A stretch of DNA of 43,025 nucleotides from Opitutia bacterium (GTDB lineage Bacteria > Verrucomicrobiota > Verrucomicrobiia > Opitutales > Opitutaceae), in NCBI GenBank assembly GCA_947467625.1, contig CANIJN010000012.1, positions 1-43,025 on the forward strand, given 5' to 3'. Under the pieces are notes generated by a model. It saw only the letters and a program-made list of their open reading frames with translations. It was not told the origin of the DNA and did not search any database. This document shows positions 1 to 7,938 of this stretch, piece after piece (positions within the stretch are counted from its first letter, which is position 1; each line of letters begins with the position of its first letter). Made by a program: the position numbers and the translations under genes.

Positions 1-239
1 CAAAAACTCAACGGACGGGGGGCTGATACCGACGTCTTGTGATACTTGGACGATGGTCGAACCCCACTCGCTGGCGCTCGCGGCTACCAGAAGCGGTCGA
101 CCAGCAGTTAAAAACTTAACGGACGGGGGGCTGATACCGACCTCTTGTGATACTTGGACGATGGTCGAACCCCACTCGCTGGCGCTCGCGGCTACCCGAC
201 GCGGTCGACCAGCAGTCAAAAACTCAACGGACGGGGGGG
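1..239. repeat. 108-bp tandem repeat array (two full copies plus a partial third)
   Basis: Copies run 1-108 and 109-216, with a third beginning at 217 and fading after about 22 bases into a longer G-run. The first two copies differ at about five positions. Each unit holds a G6 tract, the palindrome GGTCGACC near its end, and a GGTCGA about 40 bases earlier that could pair with it. The array is cut by the left edge of the window, so its true copy number is unknown. The period is divisible by three, which gives an artificial repeating 36-residue reading frame. Function unknown. Confidence 0.93.
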
Positions 240-247
240 GATACGCG

Positions 248-298
248 GAGGCGTGAGCCCACGTTAGGCCGAGACCGAAATTTGCGGGCTTGAACCTC
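248..298 (-). terminator. Possible hairpin at the 3' end of the kinase gene
   Basis: An interrupted inverted repeat pairs GAGG (248-251) and GCCC (257-260) with GGGC (286-289) and CCTC (295-298). It overlaps the stop codon of the minus-strand kinase gene. No T-tract is evident, so a classical intrinsic terminator is uncertain. Confidence 0.3.
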
Positions 299-2558
299 AG
301 ATCATCGGCTCGCCGCTCTTCAGGGCGGCTTGGGTTTCGAGCTCGATGATGAGGTTTTGCAGCGCGGTGAGGCTAAAGGGCTTCATCAAAATCGACACGT
401 TGTGCAGTTGGCCGAGTTTGGCAGTGTCGTATTTCTCGGTGTGGCCGGTCACGAGGATGATTTTTAACGTGCTGCTCTGGGTGAGCAGGCGGCGGCAGAG
501 CTGCACGCCGTCCATGCCAGGCATACGGATGTCGATGACGGCGAGCTTGATCGCGGCTTGGGCGGCGGGGGTGTAGTTTTCGAGAAACGTTTCGGCGCTG
601 GAATAGGCGGCGACTTGATAGCCGAGGTCGCGGAGGATGTTGGCACTGGTCGCGAGCACGATGGGATCGTCGTCGACCACGGCGGCTTGGCCGGATTGTT
701 TGGCGGAGGGGTGCGGGATGGGAAACGGGGATGGGCTGAGGGCGGGCAGCCCGGCGAACAGGGGCAGGGAGATCTCGAAGACGGCGCCGCCGGAAGGCAC
801 GAATTTGGGCTCGATGTTGCCGCCGTGAGCGGTGGCAATGGCTTTGGCGGTGGCTAGGCCGAGGCCGGAGCCTTTGCCGAGGCGTTTGGTGGTGAAGAAC
901 GGTTCGAAGATGTGCGGGATGATTTCTTCGGGGATGCCGGGGCCGGTGTCGGAGAGCTGGATGACGACGTGCGGCGTGGGCTCGAGGCTGACGGAGGGTT
1001 TGGCCACCTCGGTGTAATCAATGCGCACGGTGATGGTGCCACGGTTTTCCATGGCGTCACAGGCGTTGATCATGAGGTTGAGCAGGAGGGTGGCGAGTTC
1101 GTTGCGGTTGCCGACAACGGCGATATGGGTGCTAGATTTAATGGATTCGAGTAGCTCGATGTGGACGCCGCGGGAGTGGCTCACGAGGCGCGAGGTCTCG
1201 TGGATGATTTCGCGCAGATCGAGGGGTTCGTTTTGGCTTTGGGTGATGCGGGAGAGGGCGAGGAGGTTGCTGCTGAGGTCGGTGCAGCGTTTGGCGGCTT
1301 GGACGACGATCTCGAGGTGGGAGCGTTGGGCATCGTTAACGGCTTCGCGCAGGGCCAGCTCACTCATGGCGATGACGCCGGTGAGAATGTTGTTGTACTC
1401 GTGAGCGACGCCGCTGGCGAGGAGGCCGATGGCTTGGAGGTGTTTGGCCTCGAGGAGTTGCTGGCGGGAGGTGAGGGCCTCGGTGATGTCGGTGAGGCAA
1501 ACCATGGCGTGATTGGAATCGGCCACGGAGGGTTTGAAGGGGATAAAACGGGCTCTGTAGGTGATGGTCTCGCCGTCGGTGGCGGTCCAGGTGAGGGTTT
1601 CGGCTTGGATGGCCCCGTCGAGGGCCAAGGCGAGAGCGTGCCAGAACTTTTCCGCGGGGTGGACGGGCGTGCGCGTGCGGTCGTAGCTGCTGAAATCGGA
1701 CGGGCTTAAGAACGGCGTGACGCGGTCTTGGTAGGCGAGGTTTTGAGTGAGGAGGGTGCCTTGGGCGTTGAATTCGGCGCAGGCAAAGGCGCCGTGGCGC
1801 ACCAAGGCATCGAGCATGGCGGTTTGGGCGCGGTTGTGTTCGCCCAGGCATTTATTTTCGCGGACGAGCGATCGTTCGTTCTCTCGGTCGATCCACATGA
1901 AAAAAAGGATCCCGGAGATGCCGTACAGGCCAGGGGCGACGCTCCCGTTGATCACTTTCATGCCGCAAAGGGTATTCCAGACCATGAGGAGGACCATGCA
2001 GATCGTGGCGAACATCATGGCGCGCCCGATTTTGCGATCGCGTTGACGGCACGTGATGTTGGCTAAAAATAAGATGTAGCCCAGCCCGAGGACCCCGCTG
2101 ATGATCAGCACGGAGCGATAGGGTGTCGGCGGGCCATACTGAGGCCGAATGAAGACGTCGCCGTTAAACAACATTTCCTTGGCGAACGTCGCCTCCCCCC
2201 AGTAGCCGCCGCCGGGGAGGAACGCGGCCCCGATCGCCACGAAAATGAGCGCCACGACGAGGGTCTTGGCCGCCACGCTCGGTTGATGCTCCGCGATGAT
2301 TTCGAAGATTTTGATCAAAAAAATCAACGTGACGATGACCGTCGTCACTCCGATTTGCAGGAGGGTGTTTTGCGCCTCCAGCGGGGAGAAAGCCCGCACA
2401 ATCTGGGCTAAGCTCAGGAAAATCACCGCCGCGCAGAAGGCATTGCGGTAGGCTCGGTAGCGTTTGCCGCCGCGCGGCGTGTTCATCCCATTCACGGCGA
2501 CGTAAAAAAACGTCACCCCCAATGTCGTAAAGGCCATGAATAAATTGAAGGGATACAT
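297..2558 (-). CDS. Hybrid sensor histidine kinase with 7TM sensor, PAS-like region and C-terminal receiver
   Basis: This 753-residue inner-membrane kinase autophosphorylates on His and can pass the phosphate to its own receiver or a partner. Seven hydrophobic segments lie within residues 1-225. A PAS-like stretch (about 245-360) precedes the HisKA domain with H386 in a VAHEYNN motif. The ATPase domain shows an N box (about 487-503), DTGPGIP (537-543), FEPFFTTK (551-558) and GSGLGLA (563-569). A receiver follows from about 622, with phospho-acceptor D676. The gene is divergent from the NtrC-type regulator at 2891-4363 and is its likely partner. Position beside a flagellar cluster suggests a FlrB/FleS-like role, but the 7TM input and attached receiver differ from those soluble kinases. 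The ATG at 2558 has no clear ribosome site; an in-frame ATG eight codons on is possible. The stimulus is unknown. Confidence 0.9.
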   Translation of the reverse strand: MYPFNLFMAFTTLGVTFFYVAVNGMNTPRGGKRYRAYRNAFCAAVIFLSLAQIVRAFSPLEAQNTLLQIGVTTVIVTLIFLIKIFEIIAEHQPSVAAKTLVVALIFVAIGAAFLPGGGYWGEATFAKEMLFNGDVFIRPQYGPPTPYRSVLIISGVLGLGYILFLANITCRQRDRKIGRAMMFATICMVLLMVWNTLCGMKVINGSVAPGLYGISGILFFMWIDRENERSLVRENKCLGEHNRAQTAMLDALVRHGAFACAEFNAQGTLLTQNLAYQDRVTPFLSPSDFSSYDRTRTPVHPAEKFWHALALALDGAIQAETLTWTATDGETITYRARFIPFKPSVADSNHAMVCLTDITEALTSRQQLLEAKHLQAIGLLASGVAHEYNNILTGVIAMSELALREAVNDAQRSHLEIVVQAAKRCTDLSSNLLALSRITQSQNEPLDLREIIHETSRLVSHSRGVHIELLESIKSSTHIAVVGNRNELATLLLNLMINACDAMENRGTITVRIDYTEVAKPSVSLEPTPHVVIQLSDTGPGIPEEIIPHIFEPFFTTKRLGKGSGLGLATAKAIATAHGGNIEPKFVPSGGAVFEISLPLFAGLPALSPSPFPIPHPSAKQSGQAAVVDDDPIVLATSANILRDLGYQVAAYSSAETFLENYTPAAQAAIKLAVIDIRMPGMDGVQLCRRLLTQSSTLKIILVTGHTEKYDTAKLGQLHNVSILMKPFSLTALQNLIIELETQAALKSGEPMI

Positions 2559-2890
2559 GTTTTTTTAAAAGTCGGGTTCGTGCAGGGCAGGGAAGAGCGC
2601 GCTTGGCACCGCAGGGTACGCCAGCCCTGGGGGGCGGGATTGACCGCCGCGCGCGCGCGCGCTCGCGACTCAAGGAAACTCTCACTCCGGCGCCGCCGAG
2701 TAAAATGAAAATATCCATCCGCCCCGCCGATCACACCCGCGCCGCCGTCGAGCGCGTCGGGTTTACGAAACGCACCGCGAGCGCCATAATTCTTGCCTCA
2801 CCGCACGGAAAAATGCCTATTGTGAGGGAAGTGCGGCATCTTAAGTTTCAACCTTCACACTCGGCTGGACCCCAAAACCCCTGATTTTGC
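2559..2890. promoter_or_regulatory. Divergent intergenic region between kinase and sigma54 activator
   Basis: This 332-base gene-free stretch must hold the promoters for both regulator genes. I see no well-spaced sigma54 element on either strand. It contains an alternating CG run at 2648-2662. No clear Shine-Dalgarno precedes either gene. No operator could be assigned. Confidence 0.5.
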
Positions 2891-4363
2891 GTGCCCCTGG
2901 ATCGCATACTTATCGTCGATGACGACCTGATTATCGCCAGGCTGTTGGAGGAAATCTGCACGCAAGCGAATCTTGGGTTTGCGCACGCGCCCGATCTCAC
3001 CACGGCCAACAGCCTGATTCTGCGGGAAACCTACGACCTCGTATTTTTGGATGTGCGGCTGCCGGACGGCGATGGCCACCAATTTTTGGAACGTCTGATG
3101 ACGTTGCCCGACCGGCCGATCGTCGTGCTGGTGACCGCCGTCGGCACCATCGAGAGCGCCGTCTCCTGCATGCGTGCGGGGGCCTTTGACTACGTCGTGA
3201 AGCCCTTCAACGCCTCGCGCATCGAAGTCCTCCTCAAGAAAGCCGACGTCTACAATCAACTCGTCAAAGTAAACCGCTACCTCAACGACCGCGGCGCCGG
3301 CGGCGATGAATTCGTGGTCGGCGGCAGCCTCGCCATGCGCCGACTGCGCTCGCATGTCGAGCGCGTCGCTCCGACCGAGGCCACCGTGCTCATCACCGGC
3401 GAACACGGCTCCGGCAAAGAAATTGTCGCCCGTGAGATCTTCCGGCTCTCTTCGCGCCGCCGGGAGCCTTTTATTAAGGTCAACTGCGCGGCGTTGTCCG
3501 AGACGCTGATCGAGAGTGAATTATTTGGACACGAACGCGGCGCCTTCACCGGTGCGACGGAGAAGCGCGAAGGCCGCTTTGAACTCGCCAATCGCGGCAC
3601 GCTCCTGCTCGACGAAGTGAGCGAGATCCCGCCCAACCTGCAGGCGAAACTCCTGCGCGTGCTGCAGGAGCGTGAGTTTGAACGCGTCGGCGGCAGCAAG
3701 CCCATCAAAGTCAACGTGCGCATCCTCGCCACGTCCAACCGCGACCTCCTCCACTGCGTCGAGCAAGGCAGCTTTCGCGCGGATTTGTATTACCGCCTCA
3801 ACGTGTTTCCGATCCACGTGCCGCCGCTGCGTGAGCGCGGGGAAGAGATTCCGATCTTGGCCGAGTCATTCCTGCGCTTGAGTGCGCGCCGCAGCGGCAT
3901 CCGCATCCTCGGCTTCTCGCCGCAGGCGATGCACGCGCTGCGCTCGTACCGCTGGCCGGGCAACGTGCGCGAACTCCAAAACACGATCGAGCGAGCCGTG
4001 ATCCTCTCGGAAAACGACCGCCCGATCTCCGGCGCGGCGCTCGGCATTGAGTTACCCGTCGGCGCCGTCGGGGATGTCGTGGAATCCGATTGGCAACCCC
4101 CGGCGTCGCCGGTGACCGGCCCCGCCGCGGAACCCCTGACGCCCCGCGTCGCGCCAGCGCCGCCGCCGCCGCCAGCGGCTTCGCCCGTATCGGAACCGGC
4201 CTTACAGTCGCTCGCTGAGATGGAGAAGCAGGCGATCTTGGCGGCCATGAAAGCCAAAGACGGCAACCGCGCGCAAGTCGTCGAGTTGCTGGGAATTTCT
4301 ATCCGGACCCTCCGCAATAAATTGCAGGAGTACCGAGAGAGTGGCGATTTTTCGGACGAGTAA
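2891..4363 (+). CDS. Sigma54-dependent NtrC-family response regulator, likely flagellar activator
   Basis: This 490-residue activator remodels RNA polymerase-sigma54. The receiver has D10-D12, phospho-acceptor D54, T82 and K104. The AAA+ domain has Walker A GEHGSGKE (170-177), the sigma54-contacting GAFTGA loop intact (217-222) and Walker B LLLDE (238-242). A proline-rich linker (about 410-430) joins a Fis-type helix-turn-helix near the C-terminus (NRAQVVELLGISIRTLRNKL). The start is GTG; an in-frame stop shortly upstream leaves no better choice. It is divergent from a hybrid kinase. Two good sigma54 promoters in the downstream flagellar cluster (before flgB and flhB) make it the obvious candidate activator, comparable in role to FlrC/FleR/FlbD. 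That link is inference from context; family membership is certain. Confidence 0.92.
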   Translation: MPLDRILIVDDDLIIARLLEEICTQANLGFAHAPDLTTANSLILRETYDLVFLDVRLPDGDGHQFLERLMTLPDRPIVVLVTAVGTIESAVSCMRAGAFDYVVKPFNASRIEVLLKKADVYNQLVKVNRYLNDRGAGGDEFVVGGSLAMRRLRSHVERVAPTEATVLITGEHGSGKEIVAREIFRLSSRRREPFIKVNCAALSETLIESELFGHERGAFTGATEKREGRFELANRGTLLLDEVSEIPPNLQAKLLRVLQEREFERVGGSKPIKVNVRILATSNRDLLHCVEQGSFRADLYYRLNVFPIHVPPLRERGEEIPILAESFLRLSARRSGIRILGFSPQAMHALRSYRWPGNVRELQNTIERAVILSENDRPISGAALGIELPVGAVGDVVESDWQPPASPVTGPAAEPLTPRVAPAPPPPPAASPVSEPALQSLAEMEKQAILAAMKAKDGNRAQVVELLGISIRTLRNKLQEYRESGDFSDE

Positions 4364-4486
4364 ACGTCCCGCACCGTGGGGCGCGGCGCATTATTTTTGT
4401 CGTTCGCAGAGATTGCACTTAAGCTTTCGGCCCCGGTTCCGTTCTAGAAAGGAGCGGACAGTCGCTTACGACGCGCAAAAGAATTT

Positions 4487-4547
4487 AGCGGACTTCGGTC
4501 TGCTACCAACGCGAACAGCCCCGCGCTTCTTCGAAGGAAGCGCGGGG
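4487..4547 (+). promoter_or_regulatory. Two tandem hairpins upstream of the secreted-protein pair
   Basis: The first hairpin has arms 4487-4493 and 4498-4504 around a TTCG tetraloop, with one mismatch. The second is a perfect 11-bp GC-rich stem, arms 4519-4529 and 4537-4547, loop TTCGAAG. No T-tract follows the second directly; a T-rich run lies about 30 bases on, near 4579. They could form a terminator for the regulator gene, a leader structure for the next gene, or part of a small RNA. The rest of 4364-4645 shows no gene. Confidence 0.5.
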
Positions 4548-4645
4548 TCAGTTGGCTCAGCCGGAAGGAATCCTGAATTTTTTCTTTAGCTTTCCGCCTT
4601 GGGAGCCGTTGATACGTTATCTCCACACACTTTACGGTCTCCGTT

Positions 4646-5779
4646 ATGTCTCGTTTTCTCTCCCTCCTCGTCTTGCTTATGGCGACGTGCCTCCTTGCGG
4701 TAGGCCCGGCGGCGAGAATGATCGCGGCGGAGAGTAATCGCTTCGACGCCGCGGAGTTTCCCAAGATCAATCCGCCCACGCCCAGCTCGGCCCCCGCCGC
4801 CGCGCCGCTTCGCGCGGAGACCCCGCCTGTCGTCGCGCCGGCGCCAGTTGCGCTGGAAACCAAAGCCGCCAAACCGGGCATCATCGCGAGGATCATTGCG
4901 GCGATTAGGAGCCTATTCACTTTCAATCGCCGCAGCAACACGGCTGTCGAAACGCCGCCCGTCGTTCAATCCCCGACGCAAGTCGTGGCCGAAAAAACCG
5001 GTGCTCCGTCTGCTGAAGCTAACGCGACGGTTGAGCCCACGCCCACGCCCACGCCCGAGGCCGCGCCGGCAGCAGCCCCCGCATCGGCCTCGGTGCTCGC
5101 TGCGAAGCCCGAGTCCGCGCCCACGCCTACGCCTACGTCCGCGCCTACGCCTACTCCCGCGTCCGCGTCCGCGTCCACGTCCGCGCCTACGCCGGCCGCA
5201 GCCCCCGCGCCGGCCTCGGTGCTCGCTGCGAAGCCAGCGGCCAAGTCTCCCGTCGAAACGCCGCAGGTGGAATCCGCTGCGGCCGTTTCTTTTCGGCGTT
5301 TCAATTGGCTCGAGCGCAACTGGGGACCCGCGGCTTCCGTGCCGGCGTTGGTGGCCGGAGCGTTGCCGAGTTTGCGAGCGGAAGCGCGTCGGAGCCGGGC
5401 GCCCAATCTCACTCGGCAGATGCGCTTGGATATGGATCAACGTATCGAGCGTCTCGGCCCCGAGCTCGAACCGGTTTCAGGTTTCGATACGATCAGAGGG
5501 GCGAGCCTGTCCAGCGCGCCCGTGGTCGCGGGGGTCGAGGAAACCGTCCTTACCCTCGAAGCGGCCGCCTTGGTGCAAGCCAAGGCCGCGGGTGGGGTCG
5601 GCGCGGGCGGAATGGCGGGCAAAATCACGCGACGCTCGGAGGAAATTAAATTAATTCCGAACGAAGCGAAGCAGCGCGAACGCTTCCGCGAAGTGAGCGT
5701 CTTCTTTGATCTGCCTCCGCCGCAATCATCCAAGCCGGCAGAAACGCCGAAGAGTTCTGCGACCTATGAAACAAAGTAA
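4646..5779 (+). CDS. Exported low-complexity protein of unknown function
   Basis: A 377-residue protein I do not recognise. Residues 1 to about 28 form a signal peptide (hydrophobic core LSLLVLLMATCLLAV), so it is probably periplasmic, outer-membrane linked or secreted. The middle (about 120-215) is a Pro/Thr/Ala/Ser-rich low-complexity linker containing an internal 45-base duplication. The C-terminal third is more ordinary and charged, rich in Arg and Glu, with no motif I can name. The stop overlaps the start of the TPR gene by 14 bases, so the two are almost certainly co-transcribed and translationally coupled. Their place between a sigma54 regulator and flagellar genes suggests, but does not prove, a motility or envelope role. 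Confidence 0.75.
   Translation: MSRFLSLLVLLMATCLLAVGPAARMIAAESNRFDAAEFPKINPPTPSSAPAAAPLRAETPPVVAPAPVALETKAAKPGIIARIIAAIRSLFTFNRRSNTAVETPPVVQSPTQVVAEKTGAPSAEANATVEPTPTPTPEAAPAAAPASASVLAAKPESAPTPTPTSAPTPTPASASASTSAPTPAAAPAPASVLAAKPAAKSPVETPQVESAAAVSFRRFNWLERNWGPAASVPALVAGALPSLRAEARRSRAPNLTRQMRLDMDQRIERLGPELEPVSGFDTIRGASLSSAPVVAGVEETVLTLEAAALVQAKAAGGVGAGGMAGKITRRSEEIKLIPNEAKQRERFREVSVFFDLPPPQSSKPAETPKSSATYETK
5065..5235 (+). repeat. Internal duplication and hexamer-like repeats inside the exported protein gene
   Basis: A 45-base segment at 5065-5109 recurs at 5191-5235 with a few substitutions, both encoding a segment ending ASVLAAKP. Between them run degenerate CCCACG/GCCTAC/GTCCGC units encoding PT, AP and SA repeats. 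This pattern is typical of slippage-prone low-complexity linkers. Confidence 0.85.
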
Positions 5780-7076
5780 GCCACTATGGGCGCTGGGCGC
5801 GGGATTTTTATTCGTTGGTGCCGTGGTCGTATCCGCCGCCGACGTACCGCCCGCCGCACCTGCGGCGGCACCGGCACCGGTGGTGACGAAGGCCGAACCG
5901 ATCACGGCGTCGCTGACGGAGGCGAACACTCACGCGGCGGGCCATGCCTCGGCGGACTCCGCCCCTGCACTGGGCGCCGAGCGTCCAGTCGCGGCGAAAG
6001 CCGAGGTGCCGCCCGCGGCTGTGCAAGCGGCGGCTCCGGCCAGCGGGCCGGAGAAGGATCCGGCTCCGGTGGCCCGTGTTCCTGCCGCGGAGGCCGCTCT
6101 GGTGCACGAGGATAATCCCGGAGCAAAGACCAAGGCGGCGGAGGCGATCGCTAATCTCACGTTGGCCCGCTCCTTCCGGCGCAACCAGGATTGGGGTCAG
6201 GCGATCCCGTTGTATGAAGCGTATATTTTGGATAATCCTCATTCGCCGGAGTTGCCCATGGCGTTGCTCGAACTCGGGCGCACCTATGCACAAGCGGGGG
6301 CCAATGAGGCGGCTTTGAGTCGGTTTTATTCGGTGCTCGATATGGCGGTAAACCAGGAAAGTGCTTCGTTAACTCAGGGGCGGGAAGTGGCGTACTCGGC
6401 GCAATACGAAATCGCGCAGACGCAGATGGCGCTCGGGCGGTACGCGCAAGCGGCGCGACTTTTCCGTGGCATGCGTAAGTTGCCGCTGATCGATGTGGAT
6501 CGCGCCAATATCTATCTCTCGTGTGCGCGGGCGTTGAAGCTCGCAGGAGACAAGCCCGGCGCGGCCGAGGAATATCAGACCCTGTTGCAGTCGTTTTCGG
6601 ATAGTCCGGACGCGCCTGCGGCGCGTTTCGAATTAGCGGTTGTTTATGCCGAACTAGGACGGCGCGATGATGCCGTGCGGGAAGTGTTGTCGTTGTTTGA
6701 ACGACAGAAGGGCTCCGGCGGCAGTTCCGATGAAATGTGGCGGTACTGGCAGCGTCGCGCGGGCAATCAGTTGGCTAATATGTTTTACAGTGCGGGCAAT
6801 CTACCGGAGGCGGCGGAGCTTTACGGGAAATTGTTGCAGTTGTCGGGTGATGAGCGTTGGCGTTGGTCGTTATTATACCAAGTGGGTTTAGTCGCGGAGC
6901 AGATGAAAGACTTTGCGAAGGCGAAGGTGGCTTTCACCGAGTTGGCCGCGGCGAAAGCCGAGGGGTTGAGCGCTGAAGTCGCGGAATTACCCAAGTTGGC
7001 CCGGTGGCGACTCGAGCACCTGCAATGGGCCGAGCGCATGGACGCGGAGCTCACTAGCTTGAGGAAAGGTCCCTAG
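5766..7076 (+). CDS. Exported tetratricopeptide-repeat protein
   Basis: A 436-residue protein with an N-terminal signal peptide (residues 1 to about 25), then an Ala/Pro-rich stretch to about 110, then TPR-like helical repeats to the end. Examples are LARSFRRNQDWGQAIPLYEA, the ALLELGRTYAQAGANEAALS segment, and a later FELAVVYAELGRRDDAV. TPRs bind partner proteins. The layout resembles periplasmic YbgF/BamD-type or PflA-like scaffold proteins, but no family-specific motif is visible. I chose ATG 5766 because it places the signal peptide correctly; a longer frame from TTG 5706 would put 20 basic residues ahead of it. It overlaps the preceding exported-protein gene, so they form an operon. Role unknown; a motor-associated periplasmic scaffold is one hypothesis. 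Confidence 0.8.
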   Translation: MKQSKPLWALGAGFLFVGAVVVSAADVPPAAPAAAPAPVVTKAEPITASLTEANTHAAGHASADSAPALGAERPVAAKAEVPPAAVQAAAPASGPEKDPAPVARVPAAEAALVHEDNPGAKTKAAEAIANLTLARSFRRNQDWGQAIPLYEAYILDNPHSPELPMALLELGRTYAQAGANEAALSRFYSVLDMAVNQESASLTQGREVAYSAQYEIAQTQMALGRYAQAARLFRGMRKLPLIDVDRANIYLSCARALKLAGDKPGAAEEYQTLLQSFSDSPDAPAARFELAVVYAELGRRDDAVREVLSLFERQKGSGGSSDEMWRYWQRRAGNQLANMFYSAGNLPEAAELYGKLLQLSGDERWRWSLLYQVGLVAEQMKDFAKAKVAFTELAAAKAEGLSAEVAELPKLARWRLEHLQWAERMDAELTSLRKGP

Positions 7077-7117
7077 CGCGCATCAATCACACTTTTCTGA
7101 AGAAAATCTTTTTTCAT

Positions 7118-7206
7118 AGAGCGCACGGAGGTCTGAACCGAGGTCACGGAGCAAAACACACCTTGTCCGCTCTGTGACTTCTGTGGGCTGGGCTCCGTGC
7201 TCTCTG
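7118..7206. repeat. Long imperfect inverted repeat of the CACGGAG type
   Basis: The outer arm AGAGCGCACGGAG (7118-7130) pairs with CTCCGTGCTCT (7193-7203), with a two-base bulge. The inner arm GTCACGGAGC (7143-7152) pairs with GCTCTGTGAC (7169-7178), with one G-T pair. Together they could fold into a long stem. It resembles intergenic palindromic elements, but I see no transposase or defined ends. Confidence 0.7.
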
Positions 7207-7286
7207 TGAAATGCATTGGGTCAAGTTGGGTGTAAAATTTTGGGCTAGCGCACTCGCCGAGTGCGCGCGGCCGCTCTTCCGGATTG

Positions 7287-7479
7287 CTCCCACAGATTCA
7301 GGACTCCGCAGATTCCGGAAACCATTCGTTGCGGTCCTCGCGGCAGAGCGATCCCTCCGCCGCGCTCGGCCAGCCATCTGTGGTGCCCCGAATCTGTGGG
7401 AAATCTCAGCCTCCCGGCGCACTCGCCGAATCGCGCCAACGCTCCGAATTTCTCCCACAGATTCGGGACTCCGCAGATT
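7287..7479. repeat. Three copies of a 28-bp CCCACAGATTC repeat, one inverted
   Basis: Direct copies at 7287-7314 and 7452-7479 match at 27 of 28 positions. An inverted, more diverged copy covers about 7369-7401, its best part being the complement of TCCCACAGATTCGGG. The inverted copy can pair with either direct copy. No open frame or target-site duplication goes with them. Confidence 0.85.
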
Positions 7480-7561
7480 AGGAAGAAAATTGTACAGAAT
7501 CACCATCGGGCGCTTCCTAGCTTGAAGCTGGGCGCGTATGTGTTCTTGCTGGCGTTCTTGC

Positions 7562-7927
7562 ATGAAGCGCATCGAAGCCGTCGATATTCACCTCAAAATC
7601 TGCGAAGAGTTGCACGCGTTAGCGATGGAGGAGAATCGCATCTTGAGGGAAGAGCAGCGACTCCCTGGAGCGGAGATTAGCACGCGCAAGGAGGGGTTGT
7701 TGCAGCGCCTCAACGAGAGTGTGGCGGCCCTGAAGTCGGCGGATAAAGCGGCTGGCGGTGGCCCGCGGTTGGCGTTGGCGCGGGAGCGCTCGATGCAGAT
7801 TTTGCGGCTGGATCGGGAAAATGAGCAGCTCTTGCTGCGGCACAGCCTGGGGACGCGGCGGCCGGTGGTGGCTCAATCGCTCTCGGCGGCAGCTCAGTTG
7901 TACGCGACGCGCCGGCCGAGGGAATAG
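7562..7927 (+). CDS. Small coiled-coil protein, possibly FlgN-like flagellar chaperone
   Basis: A 121-residue soluble protein, mostly heptad-like helix (about residues 5-90). Its spacing of Leu and Glu near the N-terminus, ICEELHALAMEENRILRE, followed by a basic segment and KEGLLQRLNESVAAL, resembles the FlgN family of hook-junction chaperones, which are poorly conserved. The setting ahead of the flagellar operon fits. I chose ATG 7562, since the upstream ATG at 7538 adds eight unlikely residues rich in Cys and Trp. There is no clear ribosome site. It converges with the minus-strand receiver/HD-GYP gene. FlgK and FlgL, the expected clients, are not in this window. The FlgN call is tentative. 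Confidence 0.6.
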   Translation: MKRIEAVDIHLKICEELHALAMEENRILREEQRLPGAEISTRKEGLLQRLNESVAALKSADKAAGGGPRLALARERSMQILRLDRENEQLLLRHSLGTRRPVVAQSLSAAAQLYATRRPRE

Positions 7928-7938
7928 CGCGGGCGGGC

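Larger units (their letters stand above)
7077..7561. other. Gene-free, repeat-rich intergenic region
   Basis: No credible gene lies in these 485 bases; frames here are short and built from repeats. It contains a weak AT hairpin followed by a T-run (about 7093-7114) that could end the TPR transcript, a long imperfect inverted repeat (7118-7206), and three copies of a CCCACAGATTC-type repeat. No promoter for the following small gene was identified. Confidence 0.7.

Noticed and set aside
53-256. 67-codon open frame across the tandem repeat
   Set aside because: It is open only because the 108-base period is a multiple of three; no ribosome site and no sensible protein features.
2603-2620. TGGCACC at 2604 as a sigma54 -24 element
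   Set aside because: The dinucleotide ten bases after GG is TA, not GC, so the -12 element is missing.
4519-4547. Signal-recognition-particle RNA-like hairpin
   Set aside because: It contains GGAAG but lacks the conserved asymmetric loop arrangement; it is a perfect stem.
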